From Polaromonas sp. (GTDB taxonomy: Bacteria; Pseudomonadota; Gammaproteobacteria; Burkholderiales; Burkholderiaceae_C), in contig NZ_JADMJK010000074.1 of the NCBI RefSeq assembly GCF_018780625.1, positions 1 through 60,405 of the forward strand: DNA of 60,405 bases, given 5' to 3'. Below the pieces are notes generated by a model, which was given only the letters and a program-made list of their open reading frames with translations, ran no database searches and was not told the DNA's origin. This document shows, one piece after another, positions 35,757 through 43,860 of this stretch (position 1 is its first letter; each line of letters opens with the position of its first letter). A program made the translations under genes and the position numbers.

Positions 35757-36674
35757 TCACTCGATGTTCTGAACCTGCTCGCGAATCTGCTCAATCAGAA
35801 CCTTCATGTCCACAGAAATATGCGTCAGCTCAAGGGATGCAGATTTGGAGCCCAGTGTATTGGCTTCGCGGTGCAACTCCTGGATCAAAAAATCAAGACG
35901 CTTGCCCAGTTCACCGCCGCTGGCGAGCAGGCGGTCAATCTCGTCCAGATGCGACGACAGGCGGGTTACCTCCTCCGCTACATCAATCCGGATGGCAAAG
36001 GCGGTAGCCTCGGTCAGTGCCCGATCCTGGGCCATTTCAGGCAGCGCTGTGCCGCCTCCCAGCGCCATCGCGTCTTTCCAGCGCTCCAGAAAGCGGGTTT
36101 TTTGCAGTTCAACCAGCTTGGGCACCATGGGCACGGCAAGCGCTGCCAGCGCGCGCAACTGCGCGGTACGGTCCAGTAGCATGGTTGCCAGCCGGGCACC
36201 CTCACGCGCGCGGGCCGACATCAATTCCTTGAGCGCCGTTGTGGCCAGCTTGACCAGTTCTTCGCTGTGATCGTGCGGCTTTTTGTCCTCGTTGGTCGCG
36301 AGCCTGAGGATGTCGGCCACGCTGAGCGCTGCGGCCTGCGGCAACCATGATTTGATGCTGTCTTCCAGCGATCCCAGGCGTTGCAGCGTCGCAGGCGATG
36401 GCGCGCGCAGGCTGCTGGCCGACAGGCTTTCCAGCGATACGCGTACTTCGACCTTGCCTCGCTTGAGCTTGCCTGTCAGGAGTTCACGCAGGGCGGGCTC
36501 AGTTTGCCGCAATTCATCGGGCAGGCGAAAAGCAAGGTCAAGAAAACGACTGTTTACGGAGCGTATTTCGACGCCGAGCCGGGAATTGGCATCTTGGCGC
36601 GCTTCAGTTTCTGGGGCAGACTGCGCCGTGCTGGATTGCGCGGTTGCATAACCCGTCATGCTGTAAACTGGCAT
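35757..36674 (-). CDS. yicC: YicC-family endoribonuclease-like protein
   Basis: 305 residues. Begins MPVYSMTGYATAQS, the diagnostic SMTGYG-like start of YicC/YloC proteins, and ends with the DUF1732 signature GKRLDFLIQELHREANTLGSKSASLELTHISVDMKVLIEQIREQVQNIE (conserved ELxREANTxGSK, QxRExVQNIE). E. coli YicC takes part in sRNA decay (RyhB) with PNPase, known from the literature. Divergent from the Ser/Thr kinase gene with a 68-base gap. Confidence 0.94.
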   Translation of the reverse strand: MPVYSMTGYATAQSSTAQSAPETEARQDANSRLGVEIRSVNSRFLDLAFRLPDELRQTEPALRELLTGKLKRGKVEVRVSLESLSASSLRAPSPATLQRLGSLEDSIKSWLPQAAALSVADILRLATNEDKKPHDHSEELVKLATTALKELMSARAREGARLATMLLDRTAQLRALAALAVPMVPKLVELQKTRFLERWKDAMALGGGTALPEMAQDRALTEATAFAIRIDVAEEVTRLSSHLDEIDRLLASGGELGKRLDFLIQELHREANTLGSKSASLELTHISVDMKVLIEQIREQVQNIE

Positions 36675-36742
36675 TTATTAATACGCTTTACTAGAAAGAG
36701 AATGAGACCAGGTGACTTGTTCACCGAGGCTAATTCCAAATT

Positions 36743-37753
36743 ATGTCAAAGGTCAAACCCGCGCCACTGCCGCCCGATACAGTCATTGGTGACTATCGCG
36801 TTGTACGAAAGCTTTCGGCCGGCGGGTTTGGTGTAGTTTACTTGGCCGTCGACGGCCAAGGCCAACAAGTCGCCATTAAAGAGTACCTGCCATCTTCGCT
36901 GGCCAGTCGTTCAGCTGGCGAGTTGCTGCCGCAAGTGCAGCCTGAAAAGCTTTCGCTCTACCGTCTGGGTCTCAAGAGTTTTTTTGAAGAAGGTCGTTCG
37001 CTTGCCCAGATTTCGCACAGTTCTGTTGTGAGCGTGCTGAATTTTTTCCGGGAGAACGAAACGGTCTACATGGTGATGAACTACCTGGAAGGCGGGACTT
37101 TGCAGGACTTCATCATCACTGCGCGTGAGTTGAAAAAAGACAAAGTTTTTCGCGAGTCGACCATTCGCTCCCTTTTTGATGAGATCCTGCGGGGGCTGCG
37201 TATCGTGCACCAGCACAAAATGCTGCACCTGGACATCAAGCCAGCCAACATTTTTATCACCGACGACAACCGCGCCGTGATGATTGACTTTGGCGCTGCG
37301 CGCGAGGTGTTGAGCAAAGAGGGAAACTTCATCCGGCCCATGTATACCCCGGGTTTTGCGGCGCCTGAAATGTACCGGCGCGACGCTTCAATGGGTCCCT
37401 GGACCGACATCTATGCGATTGGCGCCTGTATCTACGCCTGCATGCACGGTTATCCTCCCAACGATGCGCCACAGCGCCTTGAGAAAGACCGCCTGTCTCA
37501 GTCCCAATCGCGCCTGCGCGGGGTTTATTCGGACAATCTGATTGAAGTCGTCGAATGGTGCATGTCCCTGGACCCGTTGTCGCGCCCTCAATCGGTGTTT
37601 GCCTTGCAAAAGGAGTTGAGCCGGGAGGGTGAGCGTCGGTACACCAAACTCTCGGTGGGTGAGAAGGTCCGCCTGCAGCTTGACAGCATAGTTTCTTCTG
37701 ATACAAAAAAACCTGTGCGTAAAGCTACGGATGCAGCGACGAGATTCAAATGA
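36743..37753 (+). CDS. Hanks-type Ser/Thr protein kinase
   Basis: 336 residues, cytosolic, no membrane helix or PASTA domain. Complete kinase core: glycine loop LSAGGFGVVYLA, ATP Lys46 (VAIKEYL), catalytic loop HLDIKPANIF with Asp164, DFG at 182–184, APE segment FAAPEMY and DIYAIGACIYACM. C-terminal tail (KLSVGEKVRLQLDSIVSSDTKK) is short and basic. Its stop overlaps the PP2C start by ATGA, so kinase and phosphatase are a coupled pair, the arrangement of type VI secretion PpkA/PppA and of general Stk/Stp pairs. No T6SS gene is near. Confidence 0.94.
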   Translation: MSKVKPAPLPPDTVIGDYRVVRKLSAGGFGVVYLAVDGQGQQVAIKEYLPSSLASRSAGELLPQVQPEKLSLYRLGLKSFFEEGRSLAQISHSSVVSVLNFFRENETVYMVMNYLEGGTLQDFIITARELKKDKVFRESTIRSLFDEILRGLRIVHQHKMLHLDIKPANIFITDDNRAVMIDFGAAREVLSKEGNFIRPMYTPGFAAPEMYRRDASMGPWTDIYAIGACIYACMHGYPPNDAPQRLEKDRLSQSQSRLRGVYSDNLIEVVEWCMSLDPLSRPQSVFALQKELSREGERRYTKLSVGEKVRLQLDSIVSSDTKKPVRKATDAATRFK

Positions 37754-38652
37754 AATTTTCGGTCTTTCAGGTCAGCCGCCAAGGAGGGCGGGAAACAAAC
37801 GAAGACCGCATGGGTTACTGCTACACCCGCGAATCGGGCTTGTTTTTGCTGGCCGACGGTATGGGTGGCCATCCTGAGGGTGAAGTAGCGGCGCAGCTTG
37901 CATTGCAGACCATCTCAGCGCTATACCAAAAACAAGCGCGCCCTGTGATTGACAACATGGCGGACTTTTTATCGAGCGCCCTGAATGCCGCGCATCTTGA
38001 AATCACGCGCTACGCCACTGCGAAAGGCATGCTCGACACGCCCCGCACAACGCTTGTCGCGGTCATCTTGCAGGATTCCGGCGCCGCATGGGCGCATTGC
38101 GGAGACTCGCGGCTGTATGTGGTGCGCGATGGCGAACTGTTGAGCCGTACCCGGGACCATTCTTATCTGGAGCAGCAAGGCGCTGGCGGGCGCAGTCCTG
38201 TGCCGCTCAACCGTAACATCCTTTTTACCTGCCTGGGTTCGCCTACTCAACCGGTTTTTGACATCGCTGGTCCGGTCGTTCTGCAACAGGGCGACAAGCT
38301 GCTGTTATGTTCCGACGGACTGTGGGACAACCTGAGCGATACCGAAATTGTCAGCGAGATATCCAGCAAGGGCGTGGCTGAAGCGGTCCCCGACCTGGTT
38401 GAAAGTGCTTTGCGTGCCGGGGGGGCGCAGAGCGACAACGTGACGGCCATGGCGATTGAGTGGGAAACCCCGGATGCGTTTGAGTCCACCTACGCCGTGT
38501 CTACTGATAGCATCATGGACGGGGTGTTCGCCTCCACCATCCAGGCTGGCCTGCTTGACACCGAGATCGATGAACTCGATGACGCGACGATCGAACGGTC
38601 CATCGCTGAAATCAATGAGGCCATCCGCCGCTCGGCCGCCAAAAGAGCCTGA
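37750..38652 (+). CDS. PP2C-type Ser/Thr protein phosphatase
   Basis: 300 residues, metal-dependent phosphatase opposing the upstream kinase. Motifs: GGRETNEDRMGYC, LLADGMGGHPEG, AHCGDSRLYVVR, LLLCSDGLWDNLSD and GGAQSDNVTAMAI, containing the Asp residues that bind Mn/Mg. The C-terminal 50 residues (DAFESTYAVSTDSIM..., a helical tail) are not part of the catalytic core. Coupled to the kinase gene. Its stop codon abuts an apparent deletion scar of rph. Confidence 0.93.
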   Translation: MKFSVFQVSRQGGRETNEDRMGYCYTRESGLFLLADGMGGHPEGEVAAQLALQTISALYQKQARPVIDNMADFLSSALNAAHLEITRYATAKGMLDTPRTTLVAVILQDSGAAWAHCGDSRLYVVRDGELLSRTRDHSYLEQQGAGGRSPVPLNRNILFTCLGSPTQPVFDIAGPVVLQQGDKLLLCSDGLWDNLSDTEIVSEISSKGVAEAVPDLVESALRAGGAQSDNVTAMAIEWETPDAFESTYAVSTDSIMDGVFASTIQAGLLDTEIDELDDATIERSIAEINEAIRRSAAKRA

Positions 38653-38653
38653 C

Positions 38654-38796
38654 ATCGAAGTGCCTGGCTCTGGCGTGTCTGGCCAAGTGATGGCGCCGCT
38701 TTTTCGCGTCAGGAAATGGACGCCCTGCTCTTGCTGGCTGAAAAAGGCATTGCCGAGCTGGTGTCCCTGCAGAAGCAGTTACTACTAAATCAATAG
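38654..38796 (+). pseudogene. rph: Remnant of RNase PH (rph), C-terminal fragment only
   Basis: Frame starting at 38698 reads AAFSRQEMDALLLLAEKGIA and continues to a TAG at 38794–38796, closely matching the C-terminal helix of RNase PH (E. coli: EGEPFTHEELLILLALARGG...IVATQKAAL). A possible IEV of the preceding IEVQGTAEG motif lies at 38654–38662 but in another frame. No start codon, ribosome site or catalytic core (about 200 residues) exists in the 186 bases between the phosphatase and rdgB. In related genomes, by recall, the full rph lies exactly here, so this is a deletion scar. Confidence 0.7.
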
Positions 38797-38828
38797 CTAT
38801 ATATGCCCGAATAATATGGGCTATAGGC
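38781..38828 (+). repeat. Intergenic copy of the 48-base interspersed repeat
   Basis: Starts ACTACTAAATCAATAGC and ends GGGCTATAGGC with a small internal hairpin (GCCC/GGGC). Matches the reverse strand of 59035–59083, the block inside lolB and the core at 51582–51594. Supplies the stop codon and the last residues of the rph remnant and lies directly before rdgB, where no other ribosome site is obvious. Confidence 0.7.
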
Positions 38829-38838
38829 ACTTTTTACT

Positions 38839-39462
38839 ATGAAAATCGTACTTGCATCGAACAACCCTGGCAAGCTCGCAGAGCTGCAGGCCATGCTGGC
38901 CCCGTTGGGGCTGGAACTGCTCAGCCAGGCCGCGCTGGGCATTCCTGAGGCCGATGAGCCTTTTCGCACCTTTGTAGAGAATGCGCTGGCCAAAGCCCGG
39001 CACGCATCCAAATTCAGCGGCTTGCCGGCGTTGGCCGACGACGCGGGCCTGTGCGTCGACGCGTTTGGTGGACTGCCCGGCGTCGACACCGCGTTTTACG
39101 CCACCCTGTTTGGCTACGCCAAGGGTGACGACAACAACGTCAAAGCGCTGCTGGAACAAATGGCGGACCTGACCAAACCCGCCCAGCGCCGTGCCGCGCT
39201 GGTCAGCACGCTGGTGGCGGTTCGCGCTGCCGATGATCCGGAGCCCCTGATCGCCTGCGGGCGGGTGGCGGGCGAAATTGCGATGGCGCCCGTGGGCAGC
39301 AACGGGTTTGGTTTTGACCCGGTGATGTTCATTCCCGAGTTTGGCCAAACCTTTGCCCAGTTGCCTGTGGCGGTGAAAAACGCGCATAGCCACCGCGGCA
39401 AGGCTACCCGCGAGATGATGGCGCTGATGCGTGCGCGCTGGCTGCCGGCCCGGAGCGACTAA
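38839..39462 (+). CDS. rdgB: XTP/dITP diphosphatase (RdgB/HAM1)
   Basis: 207 residues. Hydrolyses non-canonical purine nucleoside triphosphates (XTP, ITP). Motifs: LASNNPGKLAELQAML at the N-terminus (SNNxxK), ADDAGLCVDAFGGLPGVD, and the C-terminal GSNGFGFDPVMFIPE...SHRGKA. Usual length. Start ATG 38839 lies 10 bases after the repeat; no clear Shine-Dalgarno. Followed by hemW after 3 bases, hence one operon. Confidence 0.96.
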   Translation: MKIVLASNNPGKLAELQAMLAPLGLELLSQAALGIPEADEPFRTFVENALAKARHASKFSGLPALADDAGLCVDAFGGLPGVDTAFYATLFGYAKGDDNNVKALLEQMADLTKPAQRRAALVSTLVAVRAADDPEPLIACGRVAGEIAMAPVGSNGFGFDPVMFIPEFGQTFAQLPVAVKNAHSHRGKATREMMALMRARWLPARSD

Positions 39463-39465
39463 GCC

Positions 39466-40656
39466 ATGGCCCAAAAAGATATTCAGCACTACATGCGGGG
39501 CGGCACGCTACAGCTTGCGGCGCTGCCGCCACTGTCGCTTTACGTGCACTTGCCGTGGTGCCTTAAAAAGTGCCCCTACTGCGATTTCAACTCGCACGAG
39601 GTTTCGGGCGAGATGCCCGAGCAGCGCTACATTGATGCGCTGGTGGCCGACCTCGAAGCGTCGCTGCCGCTGGTCTGGGGCCGCCCGGTGCACAGCATTT
39701 TCATTGGCGGCGGCACGCCCAGCCTGTTTTCGCCGCAAGCGATTGACCGTTTGCTGAGCGACATCCGCGCGCGGCTGCGGCTGGAGGCCGACTGCGAGAT
39801 CACGCTCGAAGCCAACCCGGGTACGTTTGAAAAAGACCGCTTCAAGGCGTTTCGCAGCGCTGGCGTCAATCGCCTGTCCATTGGCGTGCAGAGTTTTGAC
39901 GACCGTCATCTGAAGGCTCTGGGCCGCGTGCATGACCGCGCCCAGGCGATTGCGGCGGTTGAAGAAGCGGCCGAAGCGTTTGACACCTTCAACCTCGACA
40001 TCATGTACGCGCTGCCCGGCCAGACCCTGGAAAACCAGGCGCAGGACATGCGGCAAGCGCTGGCTTTGCAGCCGCCGCATATTTCGATTTACCACCTGAC
40101 GATTGAGCCCAACACCTACTTCGCCAAGTTCCCGCCTGTGGTTCCCGAGGAAGACACCGCCTACGCCATGCTTGACCAGATCACCGAGATGACGGAGCGT
40201 GCGGGGCTGGCGCGCTACGAAGTCTCGGCCTATGCCAAGCCAGGGCACCGCTGTTTTCATAACCTCAACTACTGGCAGTTTGGGGACTACCTGGGCATTG
40301 GCGCGGGCGCCCACAGCAAGCTCAGTTTTGCGCACCGGGTGGTGCGCCAGGTACGCCTGCGCGAGCCCAGGCTCTATATGGAAAAGGCCTTGGCAGGCGA
40401 CGCGGTGGCGCAGGAGACCGAAGTCAGCCGTGCCGATTTGCCATTTGAATTCATGCTCAATGCCTTTCGGCTGCGGGATGGGTTCAAGTTGCAGGATTTT
40501 GCCGACAAGACCGGCCTGCCTTTGACGGCTATTGCACAGGGGCTGCAAGACGCCGAGCACAAGGGGCTGATAGAGCGCGACCTGGTCCGAATAAAGCCGA
40601 CCGAGCGTGGCTTTGATTTCCTGAACGACTTGCAGTCACTTTTTTTACCCGACTGA
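39466..40656 (+). CDS. hemW: Radical SAM heme chaperone HemW
   Basis: 396 residues. Radical-SAM motif CLKKCPYCDFN (C-x3-C-x2-C plus the extra Cys-x-F aromatic typical of the HemN/HemW family), then FIGGGTPSLF, LEANPGTFEKDRF, GVNRLSIGVQSFDD, NLDIMYALPGQT. Family members without the HemN-type N-terminal extension are heme-insertion chaperones for respiratory enzymes rather than coproporphyrinogen oxidases; the N-terminus here is short (HemW type). Immediately after rdgB. Confidence 0.93.
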   Translation: MAQKDIQHYMRGGTLQLAALPPLSLYVHLPWCLKKCPYCDFNSHEVSGEMPEQRYIDALVADLEASLPLVWGRPVHSIFIGGGTPSLFSPQAIDRLLSDIRARLRLEADCEITLEANPGTFEKDRFKAFRSAGVNRLSIGVQSFDDRHLKALGRVHDRAQAIAAVEEAAEAFDTFNLDIMYALPGQTLENQAQDMRQALALQPPHISIYHLTIEPNTYFAKFPPVVPEEDTAYAMLDQITEMTERAGLARYEVSAYAKPGHRCFHNLNYWQFGDYLGIGAGAHSKLSFAHRVVRQVRLREPRLYMEKALAGDAVAQETEVSRADLPFEFMLNAFRLRDGFKLQDFADKTGLPLTAIAQGLQDAEHKGLIERDLVRIKPTERGFDFLNDLQSLFLPD

Positions 40657-40672
40657 GCAGCGGCAACATTCC

Positions 40673-40897
40673 ATGGAAACTTCGAACATTCTTCTTTTGG
40701 TGATCAGCTGCACCGTCAGCTTTGGGGTGGGCCGAACGGTCATGCATTTCCGCAGGAAAAAGCGCGAAAAGCAGGCGCAGGAACGCCAGGCGCAAGCCTT
40801 GCGCAATCGACCCCTTGAGGTGGAGTCCAGCAACAAGAGCAAACGAAAACGCCAGCTTCAGCAACTGGCGAAAGAAAGCAAAAGCCGCCAGTCCTGA
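40673..40897 (+). CDS. Small membrane-anchored basic protein
   Basis: 74 residues: one N-terminal membrane helix (NILLLVISCTVSFGVG) followed by a strongly basic, Gln-rich coiled tail (FRRKKREKQAQERQ, SKRKRQLQQLAKESKSRQ). Looks like a single-pass inner-membrane protein with a cytosolic tail, possibly RNA- or ribosome-binding; that is inference. Follows hemW by 16 bases and faces the amyloid-like locus. I do not recognise the family. Confidence 0.55.
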   Translation: METSNILLLVISCTVSFGVGRTVMHFRRKKREKQAQERQAQALRNRPLEVESSNKSKRKRQLQQLAKESKSRQS

Positions 40898-40918
40898 TTC
40901 GCGTGCTGCAAAAGCGCA

Positions 40919-41467
40919 TCAGCGGTTTCCGATGGCGCGGGCAATGGCATCGTTGATGCTCGCCTGAAGGTTCAGGTTTCTCAGCGCACCCAAGCCGTTG
41001 GTGCTTGCCTGAATCACCGTTTGGGTTCGGATCGCCTGGTTGTTCAAGGTGTTCTGAATGTAGGTCGCCAGTGGCGCGTTGATGGCAACCGGATCGACCG
41101 TGTTGCCGGGGCCGTTTTGCACCACCTGCGATGCCGATTGCGCGCCGAGTTGCTGGCTCAGTACCACCGCTTGTGCGGGCGTGAGCTTGGCAATGTCGTT
41201 TAGCTGGAACGAGGTGGTGGTGACCAGCCGGTCGTTGATGTAGACCATGCGGCTCATGCCAAAAGACACGACAAGCCCTGAACCCAGGTCGAAGCCGCCG
41301 CGCAACTGGTTGAGCGTGTGGTTGCTGGCAGCAAGCCATACCGTTTCTTTTTGCGGCGGCTGCGCGCCGCTCTGTGCCTGGCTTGCGCCAGCCACCAGCA
41401 AGGCACACAGGCCCATGACGGGCCATTTGCGCCTGACGGCGGCGCGCGGGGGGGGTAGCTTGTTCAT
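40919..41467 (-). CDS. Secreted protein of the Fap-like locus (182 aa)
   Basis: Basic N-terminus then signal peptide WPVMGLCALLVAGASQAQ, cleaved after AQ. Mature part is Gln/Asn/Thr-rich: VVLSQQLGAQSASQVVQNGPGN, LATYIQNTLNNQAIRTQTVI, LGALRNLNLQASINDAIA. The first half (ETVWLAASNHTLNQLRGGF, VSFGMSRMVYINDRLVTTTSF) is beta-rich. Start codon overlaps the C39 peptidase stop (TGATG), so it is the last gene of the leftward four-gene operon. Its place and composition suggest an accessory fibre subunit or assembly factor; no family is recognised. Confidence 0.75.
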   Translation of the reverse strand: MNKLPPPRAAVRRKWPVMGLCALLVAGASQAQSGAQPPQKETVWLAASNHTLNQLRGGFDLGSGLVVSFGMSRMVYINDRLVTTTSFQLNDIAKLTPAQAVVLSQQLGAQSASQVVQNGPGNTVDPVAINAPLATYIQNTLNNQAIRTQTVIQASTNGLGALRNLNLQASINDAIARAIGNR

Positions 41468-42162
41468 CAGAAATCTCCTGGTCCGTGCTTGGGCATCGTC
41501 ACGTCTGAAAGGCCGTGCCGATTGACCCCGGCCGTCAGCGGCGCCTGGGGGGCAGCGCGCCAGTCAGCCGACAGGTTAAAGCGCGCAGAGTCCATGCGGT
41601 TGTGCACGACAAACAGCAGCCCGCTTTGCCACTTGGCCTGAAATGCCTGGCGCGACACGGCGCGTGTCCCGGTGGCCGGGTCGCCAATCAGCACCCGCTC
41701 GCCGCGCAGTCCCTTGACCACGACAAAATGCAGGTAGCCGCTTTCATTGATCAGCACGATGGCGGGCACACCGGCCTCAGCGAGTTTTTCCGGGGGTTGC
41801 TCAAAGCCATCGGCCTCAAAGCCATGCGCCTTCAGAAACCGTTTCATGTCGAGCAGTGAAAATCCCTCTCGCTGGATTTTTGCCTGGTCGCCGTATCTGT
41901 ACATGTGTTCAAACACCATGCTCTCCGTCACGGGATAGCCGTAATGATGGGTGAGCAAGGTCGCCACGGCAGCAGACCCGCAGCTGAAATCGTATTGTTG
42001 CAACATCGTTCCGGCCAGACGTTGCGCGCGAATGCTGGCGACCGGCATCTGCACTCCGCCGGCAACCGAAGGCAGGTAGGCCTGCTGTGCGTCTGCCATG
42101 GAAACAACGGTGCTGGCGACGGCAAACGTGAACGCCAGGGGCAGCTTGGAACAGCGCATCAT
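41467..42162 (-). CDS. Periplasmic C39-family cysteine peptidase (FapD-like)
   Basis: 231 residues with a signal peptide (LPLAFTFAVASTVVSMADA) so it works in the periplasm, unlike the C39 domains of bacteriocin exporters. Catalytic Cys61 in YDFSCGSAAVATLL with a Gln five residues upstream (oxyanion), His145 in YLHFVVVKG and Asp161 in LIGDPATG. In Pseudomonas the fap operon encodes one such enzyme, FapD. Substrates are presumably the small secreted proteins of the same operon. Start from GGAGG-N4-ATGATG; 9 bases after the 125-residue gene. The C-terminal 40 residues are not conserved. Confidence 0.88.
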   Translation of the reverse strand: MMRCSKLPLAFTFAVASTVVSMADAQQAYLPSVAGGVQMPVASIRAQRLAGTMLQQYDFSCGSAAVATLLTHHYGYPVTESMVFEHMYRYGDQAKIQREGFSLLDMKRFLKAHGFEADGFEQPPEKLAEAGVPAIVLINESGYLHFVVVKGLRGERVLIGDPATGTRAVSRQAFQAKWQSGLLFVVHNRMDSARFNLSADWRAAPQAPLTAGVNRHGLSDVTMPKHGPGDF

Positions 42163-42171
42163 GCCCTCCGG

Positions 42172-42549
42172 TCAATTCATCTGCAGATTCAGAATCACGG
42201 CGTTCTGAATCAGCACGTTGGCACCCGAGTTCTGGACCACCAGGGGCAGGCCGCTCATGTTGGAGAAGGCACCGGCGCTGATGGTGTTGGTGCCTGTTGC
42301 CACATCAATGGCGGTATTGCCGGCTGTGGTGCCCGCAAGTTTCATGTCGTTGTAGACCAGGCCACTGCCACCGCGGTAGTCGCCCAGCATGGCCGCTGAA
42401 ACGGGTTTGTCGAACCCGGCGTGGCCCGCGCTGTGCAGGGCGGTAGTTGGGATGAGAGGCTCAATGGCAGAATTTTGAGCAACAACCTGCGTGGACAGCG
42501 TGATTGACAACGCTGTGCAGGCAGGCCCGAAGAAACCGAGAAATTTCAT
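42172..42549 (-). CDS. Small secreted protein of the Fap-like locus (125 aa)
   Basis: Signal peptide MKFLGFFGPACTALSITLST then a mature chain of about 100 residues ending TNTISAGAFSNMSGLPLVVQ and NSGANVLIQNAVILNLQMN. The C-terminal 40 residues share the pattern GTN-x-(I/V)-(S/N)-AG-x-FS...QNSG...L-(I/V)-Q-x2-V with the C-terminus of the Gly-rich protein at 42632, so the two are relatives, comparable to a nucleator and a main subunit (FapB/FapC analogy, inferred). GGGGGA ribosome site; 82 bases after the Gly-rich gene. Confidence 0.75.
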   Translation of the reverse strand: MKFLGFFGPACTALSITLSTQVVAQNSAIEPLIPTTALHSAGHAGFDKPVSAAMLGDYRGGSGLVYNDMKLAGTTAGNTAIDVATGTNTISAGAFSNMSGLPLVVQNSGANVLIQNAVILNLQMN

Positions 42550-42631
42550 TTTTTCCCCCTTTGTTTTTACGGTGCGGGCAAGCCGGCATCGAGCGTGGCC
42601 TGTGGGCCTTGATCGATGCCGGCTGGTGGGT

Positions 42632-43783
42632 TTATTGGCCGATTCCCAGGTTGGCCTGCACGTTCACGCTTTGCTGAACCAGCGAAGAAATGCCGCTGTT
42701 CTGGCTTGCGAGCATGATGCCGGCCGCAGATTGCCCGACGCTGGTCATGGTGTTGGCCATGCTGAAGGTTCCGGCGTTGACGCGGTTGGTGCCGCCATCG
42801 CCACCGCTGCCGCCCTGGCCGACGCCGCCGGTGCCGCCCGCAGCCGTGTTGGTGCCGCCGTTGCCCGCACCGCCTGTGCCGCCCGTGCCACCGCCGCCTG
42901 CACCGCCGTTGCCGGCCGTGTTGCTGCCGTTGGCAGCGCCACCATTGCTGGCGCTGCCGTTGGTGGCTGATCCGCCGGCGCCGCCGGCACCCAAGCCCGC
43001 CGTGCGGGTGCTGGCGCCGCCATTGCTGGCTGCATCACCGCCTGCACCGCCCGCACCGGCCGTGCCGGTGCCGCCGCCAGCGCTGGTGGCACCGCCGCCT
43101 GTGCCGCCTTCACCGCCAGTGCCCGCCAGGGTGCCGCCACTGCCGCCGTTGGCACTGCCACTGGCCGGGCCGGCGTTGGCGTTGCCGCTACGTCCACCAG
43201 CGCCGCCATCGGCTGTCGCCGTGCCGCCGCTGTTGGCGCCGCTGGCGTTGCCGCCAGCACCATAGGCGCCCCTGCCTGCAGTGGCGCTGCCGTTGGCGGC
43301 ACTGCCGTTGGTGGCATTGCCGTTCGAGGCGTTACCGCCCGCCGCACCCACGGCGGCAGCACCGCCAGCACCCGTGCCACCGGTGCCCGAACCAATGCTC
43401 GCGCCACCTTTGCCGGTGCCGCCATAGCCACCGTTGCCCGTACCGCCCGCGGCAGAGCCGGTGTTGTAGGCGCTATTGCCAAGGCCATGCACCATGTTGT
43501 TGCTCACGGTTCCACTCAGGCTGCTGCTGGCCGTGGCCGTGGTCACGTTGAAGGCGTTGCTGAACGTGCCGGAAGACCCGTTGTTCAGCGCAGCCGAACG
43601 TGCGGCGCTGGCAGCGGCGTTGCCCGATCGCTTGTTCAGGCTGCTGTCCGAGTTGCTTTCGGTCGACGTGCTGGTGCTTTCGTTGTTGCCTATGGTGCTT
43701 TGCTGGTCGGTCGTATTTGCAAACGCCACACCGCTCAAGCCAAATGCCACTGCCACAGCCGAAGCCAGAAGTGTCTTTTTCAT
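42632..43783 (-). CDS. Gly/Ala/Asn-rich secreted protein, candidate amyloid subunit
   Basis: 383 residues: signal peptide MKKTLLASAVAVAFGLSGVAFA, a Ser/Thr/Asn-rich N-terminal part with SGTFSNAFNVTTATASSS, a low-complexity centre of roughly 200 residues dominated by GGAGG, GGTGG, NGGA repeats, and a C-terminal part AGTFSMANTMTSVGQSAAG followed by QNSGISSLVQQSV. The two flanks repeat the GTFS-x-A-x-N motif. No Cys. Excellent AGGAGG ribosome site. First gene of the leftward operon, behind a sigma-54 promoter. Likely a surface fibre or matrix protein; resemblance to mycobacterial PE_PGRS is only composition. Confidence 0.8.
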   Translation of the reverse strand: MKKTLLASAVAVAFGLSGVAFANTTDQQSTIGNNESTSTSTESNSDSSLNKRSGNAAASAARSAALNNGSSGTFSNAFNVTTATASSSLSGTVSNNMVHGLGNSAYNTGSAAGGTGNGGYGGTGKGGASIGSGTGGTGAGGAAAVGAAGGNASNGNATNGSAANGSATAGRGAYGAGGNASGANSGGTATADGGAGGRSGNANAGPASGSANGGSGGTLAGTGGEGGTGGGATSAGGGTGTAGAGGAGGDAASNGGASTRTAGLGAGGAGGSATNGSASNGGAANGSNTAGNGGAGGGGTGGTGGAGNGGTNTAAGGTGGVGQGGSGGDGGTNRVNAGTFSMANTMTSVGQSAAGIMLASQNSGISSLVQQSVNVQANLGIGQ

Positions 43784-43860
43784 GGAACCTCCTAAGAGAA
43801 TTTAAGTTGGTTGAAAAACAGTCCTCGTTGAATTGCGTCACTGCAACCCGGCGGCAATTC

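Noticed and set aside
39508-40560. 350-codon minus-strand frame
   Set aside because: Antisense of hemW.
42690-43265. Long Pro/Ala-rich plus-strand frame (191 codons)
   Set aside because: It is the antisense of the GGN/GCN-rich centre of the Gly-rich gene; low complexity makes all frames open. No ribosome site or signal.
42800-43450. CRISPR-like or tandem-repeat array
   Set aside because: Repeats are irregular codon-level Gly/Ala/Asn runs in one gene, with no constant repeat and spacer lengths. No CRISPR array is seen in the window.
42745-43488. 247-codon Ala-rich minus-strand frame
   Set aside because: Alternative frame of the same low-complexity region; the signal-peptide gene with AGGAGG explains it.
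42632-43783. Homology to mycobacterial PE_PGRS
   Set aside because: Only composition is alike; signal peptide, motifs and context differ.
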